Assembly: GCA_900543615.1 (NCBI GenBank)
Contig: UQSC01000112.1
Span: forward strand, 1-5,913
Origin: an uncultured Collinsella sp.
Lineage (GTDB): Bacteria; Actinomycetota; Coriobacteriia; Coriobacteriales; Coriobacteriaceae
Length of the DNA: 5,913 bases
Direction of reading: 5' to 3'
In this document: in pieces, positions 1 through 5,881 of the stretch
How the letters are laid out: each line of letters starts with the position of its first letter
Position numbering within the stretch: position 1 is the stretch's first letter
The notes under the pieces: model-generated
Told to the model about the DNA's origin: nothing
Seen by the model: only the letters and a program-made list of their open reading frames with translations
Databases searched by the model: none
Translations under genes and position numbers: made by a program

Positions 1-51
1 AGATCTACACAAGGCTATTCGTCGGCAGCGTCAGATGTGTATAAGAGACAG
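1..51 (+). other. Untrimmed Nextera i5-side sequencing adapter (artefact)
   Basis: Bases 1-10 are the end of the P5 oligonucleotide (AGATCTACAC), 11-18 are an 8-base index (AAGGCTAT), 19-32 are the Read 1 adapter (TCGTCGGCAGCGTC), and 33-51 are the 19-base Tn5 mosaic end (AGATGTGTATAAGAGACAG). This matches the standard tagmentation adapter order exactly. It is synthetic sequence left in the assembly. Genomic DNA starts at base 52, and no gene boundary or start codon to the left of 52 should be believed. Confidence 0.98.
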
Positions 52-1224
52 CGTGTGCGCATGGCGCTTCGTGTCTCGGCCTTCGAGATGCTCTATCTGC
101 ATACGCCGGGTCGCGTTGCGGTGAGTCAGGGCGTTGAGCTCGTGCGCAGCGGCGCTAAATCGGCCGCCGGTCTGGCGAACGCCGTGCTGCATAAGGTTGC
201 GGACAACGTCGAGGACTTTGCCACTGCGGCGGATGCCGATGAGTCCGAGCGCCGTTTGGTGCGTCTGTCGCGCCTGATGGGCCTGCCGCGCTGGCTATGT
301 GCTCGCATTATGGCGTCGTTTGATACGCCCGAGGGCGCGCTTAACTTTGCCGGCAATCTGGCGCCCGCGCCGCTCGCTCTGCACGAGAATGCCTTTGCAA
401 CTAAGCCTGATCCGTATATTTCGCAGCTTGTGGCGCCCGTGTTCCCGGGCTGTCATGCGCCGGTCGATGCGCAGGCCGCGGTTGCGTCGGGTGTGTTTGA
501 GCGCGCGGTTGCCGTGGCCTCGGACCTTAACGCCCAGCTCATTGCTACTGCGGCGACCCGTCCCGGGCGTTGCCTGGAGATTGGTGCCGGCCGCGGCACC
601 AAGACCTATGTGATGATGTGCCAGGCCAAACGTGCCGGGTACGAGCGTCAACATACCGCGCTCGACCTGCATGATCGTAAATGTGATCAGAACCTCGCGC
701 GCCTGCACAAGGCGGGTATTCAGGGCGTTCGTACCGTCTCGGGCGATGCCTGCGAGCTCGACGAGGTGCTGACATCGTTTGATGCCATGCTTGGCAAGCC
801 GGTTAAGTTCGACACGGTCTTTATCGATGCCCCGTGCTCGGGTACCGGCACCATGCGCCGTCATCCAGAGATTCCGTGGCGCCTGACCGAAAAGGATGTG
901 ACGGTTGAGCTTCCCAAACTACAGCTGACGATGCTCAAAGAAGGAGCTGCGCGCGTAGCTATCGGTGGCGAGCTCATCTATGCCACCTGCTCGGTGTTTG
1001 ATGAAGAGAACACGCAGGTGGTGAACGCTTTCTTGAGCTCTCCCGAGGGTGCAGGCTTTAGCGTGGCGCCGCTTTCCGAGGCGCAGATTCTGCAACTTCC
1101 CGATTTCGAGCAGGCCAAGAAGCTCGTCTCCGTCCGTCAAAACGACCGAGGACTTTTCCAAAGCGTCCCCGTAAACGCCGACTCCTACGACGGCCACTTC
1201 TGCGCCCGCTTGATCCACAAGTAA
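52..1224 (+). CDS. rsmB: 16S rRNA (cytosine-967 C5)-methyltransferase RsmB, 5'-truncated
   Basis: This enzyme uses S-adenosylmethionine to place the m5C967 mark on 16S rRNA during small-subunit assembly in the cytoplasm. Residue numbers count from the apparent GTG at base 37, which lies in adapter, so the first five residues (MYKRQ) are artificial. Residues 6 to about 125 are the rest of a NusB-like RNA-binding domain (AFEMLYLHTPGRVAV, then GLANAVLHKV). The methyltransferase domain follows: a SAM-binding loop at 180-190 (LEIGAGRGTKT), the motif II acid at D210, motif IV DAPCSGTGTMRRHPE with C267, and motif VI YATCSVFDEEN with C318. In the RsmB/NSUN family the motif VI cysteine is the nucleophile and the motif IV cysteine helps release product. 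About 70-90 N-terminal residues appear to be missing compared with the roughly 430-residue E. coli protein. The SAM loop differs from the usual AAPGGKT form. The stop is TAA at 1222. An ATG at 61 is internal to the NusB fold and has no ribosome binding site, so it is not the start. Confidence 0.93.
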   Translation, partial: RVRMALRVSAFEMLYLHTPGRVAVSQGVELVRSGAKSAAGLANAVLHKVADNVEDFATAADADESERRLVRLSRLMGLPRWLCARIMASFDTPEGALNFAGNLAPAPLALHENAFATKPDPYISQLVAPVFPGCHAPVDAQAAVASGVFERAVAVASDLNAQLIATAATRPGRCLEIGAGRGTKTYVMMCQAKRAGYERQHTALDLHDRKCDQNLARLHKAGIQGVRTVSGDACELDEVLTSFDAMLGKPVKFDTVFIDAPCSGTGTMRRHPEIPWRLTEKDVTVELPKLQLTMLKEGAARVAIGGELIYATCSVFDEENTQVVNAFLSSPEGAGFSVAPLSEAQILQLPDFEQAKKLVSVRQNDRGLFQSVPVNADSYDGHFCARLIHK

Positions 1225-1230
1225 CTACTA

Positions 1231-1297
1231 AGTTGCGGTGAAATAGGGATTGAATAGCGGCTTCTACCCACCAAACAGTCCTTATTTCACCGCAACT
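1231..1297. repeat. 67-base palindromic element with 22-base arms (possible REP/MITE-like repeat)
   Basis: The left arm is 1231-1252 and the right arm 1276-1297. The outer 15 bases (AGTTGCGGTGAAATA) are perfectly complementary; the next seven pair with two G-T (G-U in RNA) wobbles. The loop is 1253-1275. It starts six bases after the rsmB stop codon. No T-run follows on either strand, so it does not look like an ordinary intrinsic terminator. The perfect outer ends and longer loop are typical of dispersed palindromic repeats. I see no target-site duplication beside it. Only one copy lies in this window, so the multicopy idea is inference. Confidence 0.6.
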
Positions 1298-1324
1298 CAT
1301 AGAGCCACCTTTAGCGCAAAGAAT

Positions 1325-1356
1325 CAGCCCCGCGATCGGTGTCGGTCGCGGGGCTG
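1325..1356 (+). terminator. GC-rich intrinsic terminator between convergent genes
   Basis: An 11-base perfect stem, CAGCCCCGCGA (1325-1335) with TCGCGGGGCTG (1346-1356), encloses a 10-base loop. On the plus strand it is followed by TTTGGTTTCT, a moderate U-tract, so it would end rsmB transcription. On the minus strand it lies 8 bases past the FmdB-type stop codon and is followed by GATTCTTTG, so it may act in both directions. Confidence 0.8.
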
Positions 1357-1364
1357 TTTGGTTT

Positions 1365-1601
1365 CTAGTGGCTATGCGGGCAGTTGGCGCAGCAGCCACT
1401 GGTGGCGTTGGTACTGGAGCCGCCGCTTCGTTGATCGGTGTTGTAGAAACCGCTGCCCTCAAATTTAATGCCGCTGGCCGAGAACGTCTTGGCCGCCGGG
1501 GCACCGCAGCTGGGGCACACGACCTCGGGAGTCTCGGACATGGGATGCTCAACCTCAAACACGTTGCCGCAGCTCGAGCACTTGTAATCGTAGCGCGCCA
1601 T
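1365..1601 (-). CDS. FmdB-type zinc-ribbon protein (78 aa)
   Basis: This is a small protein of the FmdB putative-regulatory family. It opens MARYDYKCSSCGNVFEVEHPM and carries two CxxC knuckles, C8/C11 and C29/C32 (CPSC), which together should bind one zinc. Residues 44-54 (GIKFEGSGFYN) are the conserved family segment after the ribbon. The tail is Ser/Gly/Thr-rich and ends CCANCPHSH, adding C70, C71, C74, H76 and H78. The length is normal for the family. The start is well supported: AAAAGGAAG lies four bases before the ATG, and the start matches the family's MP/MA-x-Y-x-Y-x-C pattern. The family's molecular role is not established; the name derives from a gene near a formamidase/amidase operon. 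It follows the glucanase gene on the same strand after an 88-base gap containing a hairpin, so it is probably not strictly cotranscribed. Confidence 0.9.
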   Translation of the reverse strand: MARYDYKCSSCGNVFEVEHPMSETPEVVCPSCGAPAAKTFSASGIKFEGSGFYNTDQRSGGSSTNATSGCCANCPHSH

Positions 1602-1605
1602 AATA

Positions 1606-1614
1606 CTTCCTTTT
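1606..1614 (-). promoter_or_regulatory. Strong ribosome binding site of the FmdB-type gene
   Basis: The minus strand reads AAAAGGAAG followed by TATT and the ATG at 1601. This is a good Shine-Dalgarno match at normal spacing, and it fixes the start of the zinc-ribbon gene. Confidence 0.8.
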
Positions 1615-1623
1615 CAGCACAAA

Positions 1624-1645
1624 GCGGGCAGATTACTCTGCCCGC
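1624..1645 (-). terminator. Hairpin terminator after the GH13-GH77 gene
   Basis: A perfect 9-base stem, GCGGGCAGA (1624-1632) with TCTGCCCGC (1637-1645), closes a four-base loop. It lies about 45 bases past the fusion gene's stop codon. On the minus strand it is followed by TTTGTGCTG, a weak U-tract. It ends just before the zinc-ribbon gene's ribosome binding site, so it could either stop or attenuate transcription into that gene. Confidence 0.6.
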
Positions 1646-1689
1646 ATAAATTCAAACGTCTGTAACTGTACCCTATATCGGGGGTTTTA

Positions 1690-4600
1690 TCACGCTTCGC
1701 CCCAGAATCTATGGTTGTTGCGCAGGAGCTGTGCGGTTTTGTTCTCGGCGGCTGCAATGTCCGCCTCGTTAGCCTGCCAGGTCCAGTTGCCCGTGGCCAC
1801 GCCCGGAACGTTCATGCGCGCGTCGTCGCCAAGCCCCAGGACATCCTGCAGCGGCATCATCACCAGGGGGGCGTCGCTTGCCAGCGCGTCGCTCATCAGC
1901 TTGGCCGCCACCTCAACACCGCTCGGCTCGTCGCCGCCCGCAAAGGAACGCGTGCACCAACCGGCCAGCGTCGACGTATCGTGCGTCGAGGTGTACAGAA
2001 TCTTGCCGGGCGTGGGATGCACGCCGCAACGAACGTCGTAGTCGCTAAACTCCAGCACGTCCATGCCGGGGAAACCGCAGGTCGAAGCCATGGCGCGAAC
2101 ACCGGGCGTCAGATAGCCCAAGTCCTCAGCGATAAAGTTGAGCGGACCCAGCTCGTCATAAGCGGTCTGGAACAGGTCCTTGCCCGGTCCCGCCAACCAG
2201 CGACCTTCGGCGCAAGCCTTGCCTGCGGGGATACTGAAGTAGCTGTGGAAGCCCAAGAAGTGATCCAGGCGCACGCGGTCGTAGAGCGAAAACGCACGAC
2301 GCAGGCGATCCATCCACCAGCTATAGCCGTTCTGCTTCATGTGGTCCCAGCGGAACGTCGGGTTGCCCCACACCTGGCCCTCCGGTGCAAAGTTGTCGGG
2401 CGGCGAGCCGGAAATCTCAATCGCCTTGCCGGTATCGGACAGCCAGAAGTTCTCGGGTTCGCTCCACGCGTCTGCCGAATCGTCGGACACGTACATAGGA
2501 ATATCGCCGATAACCTCGATGCCCTTCTTGTGCGCATAGTTCATGAGCTCGCACCAAGCGAGGTCAAAGCGGTACTGCATGTACGCCTGAAGCTCGGCCT
2601 CGTTGTGGAAGCGCTTGTCGTCGATCAGATGCTCATTGTAGCGCGCGACATCTGCCGGCCAATCATGGCGCGACTCGCCCTCAAAGTACTTCTTAACGGC
2701 CATGTAGACGCAGTATTTCTCGAGCCAATCGGCATTGCGATGTTTAAACGCGGTATACAGCGGATCGGCATCCTCGCCTCCGCGGGCCTTCCAGGTCTCA
2801 AAGTCGGCTGCCAGCTCCTCGTGGCTCTCGGGTAACAGGTCGATATTGCCTGCAAAGGCCGAAGGCCCAGCGTAAGGGGAGCGGAAGAAGTCCGTGGGGT
2901 TGACGGGGAGAACCTGCCAGTAGCGCATGCCCATGGCGGCCAGATGGTCGATAAAACGACGCGTGGGCGCGCCGATCGTACCGGGCTTGCCGTCATCGGT
3001 CGGCACCGATGTGATATGGCACACAACACCCGCACCGTGATCGAGCGGCTCCTGCAGGCGCTGCTCGGCGTGGTGATAGATGATCGACGAACCCAGCGGG
3101 TACAGGTCGAGCGTGACCGTACCGTTGTGGATCTCGCACTCGTGACCGCTAATCACATCGCTCGCGCATTCGCCGAGCGCTGGAATCGTCACGCGGTGTG
3201 AATTGCGCAGGCTGCGGTTGATGATGACGGTCGCGGACTCGCCGTCTTTACCGGTACGGTTGTAGGCCAGCACCTCGTCATTGAGCGCGAAGGCCTTGAT
3301 CTCGCCATCGATCATAAACGGCAGCGCGCGGCGCACGGCCGAGGCATTCTTGACGATCGCGAACGTATCGAAGTCGTGCAGGTTTTCCTTGGTCGGCATG
3401 GTGCGGCGATTGCCCGGATCGGTGAGACCCTCCAAGCCGTACTCGTCACCGTAATAGATTGAGGGAACGCCCGGGAACGTCATCTGCATGAGCGTCGCCA
3501 GCCAAAAGCGGCTCTTGGCCAGGCCCATGGAGTTCTCGTCCAGGCGCCATTTGCTGCGCTCACTCTCGGGCAGCTGCGACTCGTCGGGGCCACCGCCGAG
3601 CACCGAGATAATGCGCGGGCGGTCGTGGCTCGACAGCAGATTGAGCGCGCAGGATAATGCCTCGCGCGGGTAGTTCTCGCGCAGGGTCTCGATATCCTCG
3701 GCAGCTTGGTAGGCGTTTTTGTAGCCCATCAAAAAGCCGATGACCATGTCGCGGAAGGGGTAATCCATAGCAGAGTCCAGCTCGGAGCCCTGCAGGTAGC
3801 GACGCAGATGGCCGTAGCTGATCTTGTTGGAGGCGTCTTCCCAGACCTCGCCGAGCAGCAGTGCGTCGGGCTTTTCGGCAAGTACGGCCTTCTTGATCTC
3901 GGTCAGGAAATCGTCCGAAAGCTCGTCGGCCACGTCTAGGCGCCAACCATGAGCGCCGGCACGTAGCCATTTACGAATGACGCCGTCCTTGCCCAGGAGC
4001 CGCTCGCGTACCAGCTCGGAGCTCTCATTGATGGCGGGCATATTGCCCACGCCCCACCAGCAGTCGTACGAGCCGTCCTCGTGGAAATAAAACGCATCGC
4101 GCCACGGCGAATCTTCGCTTTGCCACGCGCCCACTCCGGGGTAGTTGCCGTAGCGGTTGAAGTAGATCGAATCGTCGCCCGTGTGGTTGAACACGCCGTC
4201 CAGGATGATGGAAATGCCCAGCTTCTCGGCCGCCTCGCACAGCTCAGTAAAGTCCTGCTCGGTGCCCAGAATCGGATCGATCTTGGTGTAATCGGCGGTG
4301 TCGTAGCGGTGGTTGCTCGCGGCTTCAAAAATGGGGTTGAGGTAGATGGCTGTAAAGCCCAGCTCGGCGATGCGAGGCAGGTCTTCTTGGATACCCTTGA
4401 GCGATCCGCCGTAAAAGTCCCAGGTCTTGATGGAGCCGTCTTCGGCGCGCTCGTACACAGGCGGCTCGTTCCAGTCCTCGACCATGCGGCGCTGAATGCC
4501 CTTACGCGGTTTTTCGACCTCGGCCAGCGTGCGCTCGCGCCAGTGCTCGTCGCGGGCATAGCGATCGGGGAAGATCTGGTAGACCATACCGCGCTCGTAC

Positions 4601-4986
4601 CAGGTGGGACGATTCTCGCGGTGCTTGTAGACGGTGACCTGGAATGAAGGCACCTCGGCGTAATCGTAGGTTACGCCTTCGCCGCCGGTGCGGCCCTGTG
4701 GTGCGCCCAGGCGAACCTCGGGCTGACCCTCGATATTGCAGATAAAGCTGTACCAGATAAGACAGGGCTCGGTGCACTCAAGCTCTACGGTAAATATGCC
4801 GTCGCCCTCGTGCGTCATGGGATACAGAGACTCACCGATCTCATCGACCCAGGTGCGCAGCGTAAGCGTTGCCTGCGCGGGATCGGCATCCTCCAGAATC
4901 ACAGAGAGCGAAAGGGTAGTTCCTGTGGTCACAGCACCAAACGGAGTGCGAAACTGCGGCAGACGGCTGTTGTGTATCAATCTCAT
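1690..4986 (-). CDS. GH13-GH77 fusion: neopullulanase-like alpha-glucan hydrolase / 4-alpha-glucanotransferase (MalQ-like)
   Basis: This 1098-residue cytoplasmic enzyme carries two alpha-glucan-active modules. Residues 1-120 form a beta-rich N-terminal domain. The GH13 barrel covers about 128-545: WYERGMVYQIFPDRYARD, region I DGVFNH (263-268), region V MPAIN (316-320), region II GWRLDVADE with nucleophile D351, region III GEVWED with acid/base E380, and region IV SSHDRP with D455. A beta C-domain (about 555-636) and a short linker follow. GH77 covers about 650-1098: SPYAGPSAFAGN, GDIPMYVSDDSADAW, QVWGNPTFRW, VRLDHF with nucleophile D908, AEDLG with E954, THD with D1003, and a C-terminal PLQDVLGLGDDARMNVPG block. 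Both triads are complete. By family, the first half cleaves alpha-1,4 (possibly alpha-1,6) bonds and the second transfers glucan chains (disproportionation). No signal peptide or membrane segment is visible, so it should work on imported maltodextrins or stored glycogen. The start at 4986 is secure: an in-frame TAA lies 15 codons upstream with no other start between, though the ribosome binding site is weak (only GGA). The GH77 half is slightly short (about 450 residues against about 500 in Thermus). The exact GH13 subfamily is unsure. Confidence 0.95.
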   Translation of the reverse strand: MRLIHNSRLPQFRTPFGAVTTGTTLSLSVILEDADPAQATLTLRTWVDEIGESLYPMTHEGDGIFTVELECTEPCLIWYSFICNIEGQPEVRLGAPQGRTGGEGVTYDYAEVPSFQVTVYKHRENRPTWYERGMVYQIFPDRYARDEHWRERTLAEVEKPRKGIQRRMVEDWNEPPVYERAEDGSIKTWDFYGGSLKGIQEDLPRIAELGFTAIYLNPIFEAASNHRYDTADYTKIDPILGTEQDFTELCEAAEKLGISIILDGVFNHTGDDSIYFNRYGNYPGVGAWQSEDSPWRDAFYFHEDGSYDCWWGVGNMPAINESSELVRERLLGKDGVIRKWLRAGAHGWRLDVADELSDDFLTEIKKAVLAEKPDALLLGEVWEDASNKISYGHLRRYLQGSELDSAMDYPFRDMVIGFLMGYKNAYQAAEDIETLRENYPREALSCALNLLSSHDRPRIISVLGGGPDESQLPESERSKWRLDENSMGLAKSRFWLATLMQMTFPGVPSIYYGDEYGLEGLTDPGNRRTMPTKENLHDFDTFAIVKNASAVRRALPFMIDGEIKAFALNDEVLAYNRTGKDGESATVIINRSLRNSHRVTIPALGECASDVISGHECEIHNGTVTLDLYPLGSSIIYHHAEQRLQEPLDHGAGVVCHITSVPTDDGKPGTIGAPTRRFIDHLAAMGMRYWQVLPVNPTDFFRSPYAGPSAFAGNIDLLPESHEELAADFETWKARGGEDADPLYTAFKHRNADWLEKYCVYMAVKKYFEGESRHDWPADVARYNEHLIDDKRFHNEAELQAYMQYRFDLAWCELMNYAHKKGIEVIGDIPMYVSDDSADAWSEPENFWLSDTGKAIEISGSPPDNFAPEGQVWGNPTFRWDHMKQNGYSWWMDRLRRAFSLYDRVRLDHFLGFHSYFSIPAGKACAEGRWLAGPGKDLFQTAYDELGPLNFIAEDLGYLTPGVRAMASTCGFPGMDVLEFSDYDVRCGVHPTPGKILYTSTHDTSTLAGWCTRSFAGGDEPSGVEVAAKLMSDALASDAPLVMMPLQDVLGLGDDARMNVPGVATGNWTWQANEADIAAAENKTAQLLRNNHRFWGEA

Positions 4987-5009
4987 AGTACGGTCCAGTT
5001 CAATAGAAT

Positions 5010-5027
5010 CATGGCCTGCTGGCCATG
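5010..5027 (-). promoter_or_regulatory. Perfect short dyad in the leader of the GH13-GH77 gene
   Basis: CATGGCC (5010-5016) and GGCCATG (5021-5027) are perfect inverted repeats around TGCT, 23 bases upstream of the ATG. It could be an RNA hairpin in the leader or a protein-binding dyad. The role is not known. Confidence 0.4.
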
Positions 5028-5040
5028 GGCTTTACGCACA

Positions 5041-5085
5041 GGATGTAAGTATATCTGTTGTACACAGGCTGTATAAACAACATCC
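5041..5085. promoter_or_regulatory. Imperfect dyad region overlapping the candidate promoter
   Basis: GGATGT (5041-5046) is repeated inverted as ACATCC (5080-5085). Inside it, TGTTGTACACA (5056-5066) pairs imperfectly with TGTATAAACAACA (5070-5082), with an AA bulge and one mismatch. The two pairings share bases 5080-5082, so they are alternatives. The placement around a likely promoter suits an operator, but no known operator consensus is matched. Confidence 0.3.
5048..5053 (-). promoter_or_regulatory. Candidate -10 element for the GH13-GH77 gene
   Basis: The minus strand reads TATACT in the A/T-richest part of the gap, about 60 bases upstream of the start codon. No good -35 box stands 16-18 bases upstream (TTATAC is the hexamer there; TTGTTT lies 21 bases away), so the call is tentative. 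It is overlapped by the outer arms of a larger dyad (5041-5085). Confidence 0.3.
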
Positions 5086-5141
5086 GTTTACCATCGGCGA
5101 ACGGTTGTCCTAGAAAATCGTTTTACCAACTACCTACAGAG

Positions 5142-5168
5142 AAGGGGCGCCCGGTTGGAGCGCCCCTT
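5142..5168 (-). terminator. Hairpin downstream of the H1-like gene
   Basis: A perfect 9-base stem, AAGGGGCGC (5142-5150) with GCGCCCCTT (5160-5168), has a 9-base loop. It sits 36 bases past the stop codon of the lysine-rich gene on the minus strand. The sequence after it on that strand (CTCTGTAGG) has no clear U-tract, so termination would rely on the stem. Confidence 0.6.
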
Positions 5169-5204
5169 GCATACGGTTTGATTAGGTTTTGGATCGTCTG
5201 TGGG

Positions 5205-5881
5205 CTAGCGGCGCTTGCGGGTGGCCGTTGCCTTGCGGACGGACGTCTTCTTGGACGGGGCCTTTTTCTCTGCCGGAGCGGCGGGGGAGACCGGAGTCTC
5301 CTTGGCGGGTTCTGGCTTGGCCTTTACCTCGGTCTTGGCCTCCGCCTTGGGAGCAGCAGCCTTGGTCGTGGTCTTCTTGGCTGTCGTCGTGGCGCGCTTG
5401 CGCGTGGTGGTCTTGGTGGCCGGCTTGGCCTCGACGGTTGTCTCGGCCTTGGACTCGGCGGGCGTCTCCTCGACTTTGGCGGCCGGCTTTGCGGCTGCCT
5501 TGGTCGTGGCGGCCTTCGTGGTCGTCGACTTCGTTGCCGTGGTCTTCTTGGCTGCCGTTGCCTTCTTGGCGGCCGTTGCCTTCTTGGCGGCCGTGGTCGT
5601 CTTCTTGGCAGCGGTCTTTGCCGGAGCCTTGACGGCAGGCTTGGTCTCAACGACTTCGGCCTTTACCTCGGGAGCAGCCTCGGCTTCGGCGGCCTTCTTG
5701 GCAGCGGCGGTCGTGCGCTTTCGCATAGTCGTTGCCTTGGCAGCCGTTGTTTTAGTCGCGGCTGCCTTGGTTGTCGTAGCCTTCTTGGCCGTCATCTTGC
5801 GGGTCGTGGTCTTCTTAGCTGCGGGCTTTGCAGCGGGCTTGACCTCGGCCTCTGCCTCAGGAGCAACCTCAGCCTTCACCT
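5205..5881 (-). CDS. Lysine/alanine/threonine-rich histone H1-like tail, 5'-truncated
   Basis: This reading frame ends at a TAG (5205-5207) and stays open to the right adapter, so its N-terminus is missing. The GTG at 5879 that gives an apparent 224-residue protein is only the first start-like codon inside the insert. The visible part uses just nine amino acids (M, K, A, E, V, P, T, R, S). It is dominated by AAKK, KATAAK and TTTK repeats, with glutamate-rich patches (about 62-79 and 136-152), and ends in a basic tail, RKATATRKRR. There are no aromatic residues, cysteine, glycine or leucine, and no hydrophobic core, so it should be disordered and strongly positive. Such tails occur in bacterial H1-like nucleoid proteins and as C-terminal extensions of HU, topoisomerase I and other nucleic-acid-binding proteins of high-GC actinobacteria. 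Which one this is cannot be told without the missing part. A nucleic-acid-binding role is inference from composition. Confidence 0.75.
5545..5598 (-). repeat. Three tandem 18-base units in the H1-like coding region
   Basis: Units 5545-5562, 5563-5580 and 5581-5598 begin TTCTTGGC on the plus strand. The first two differ at one base, and the third differs from the second at two. On the coding strand they encode the six-residue repeat AAKKAT. More degenerate copies flank them on both sides. Confidence 0.8.

Noticed and set aside
295..864. 189-codon open frame on the minus strand
   Set aside because: It is antisense to rsmB, whose catalytic motifs are on the plus strand, and its product is basic and featureless.
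1250..1649. Small plus-strand frames (1250-1468 and 1368-1649)
   Set aside because: They overlap the hairpins and lie antisense to the well-supported zinc-ribbon gene. Neither shows a domain.
1711..2835. 374-codon open frame on the plus strand
   Set aside because: It lies wholly antisense to the GH77 domain, whose conserved motifs show the coding strand. Its translation has no recognisable domain and is the usual by-product of GC-rich coding DNA.
4081..4647. 188-codon open frame on the plus strand
   Set aside because: It is antisense to the GH13 barrel, including the region I motif, with no independent support such as a ribosome binding site or domain.
4736..5113. 125-codon plus-strand frame crossing into the intergenic gap
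   Set aside because: Most of it is antisense to the N-terminus of the fusion gene and the rest covers its leader. No ribosome binding site or family resemblance was seen.
5545..5598. Regular short repeats as a possible CRISPR array
   Set aside because: The 18-base units are directly adjacent without spacers and encode in-frame AAKKAT repeats.
5189..5632. 147-codon plus-strand frame rich in Trp, Ser, Arg and Pro, and a 108-codon Arg/Pro-rich minus frame at 5324-5650
   Set aside because: Both are other-frame readings of the low-complexity lysine/alanine repeats, and their odd composition follows directly from the repeated codons.
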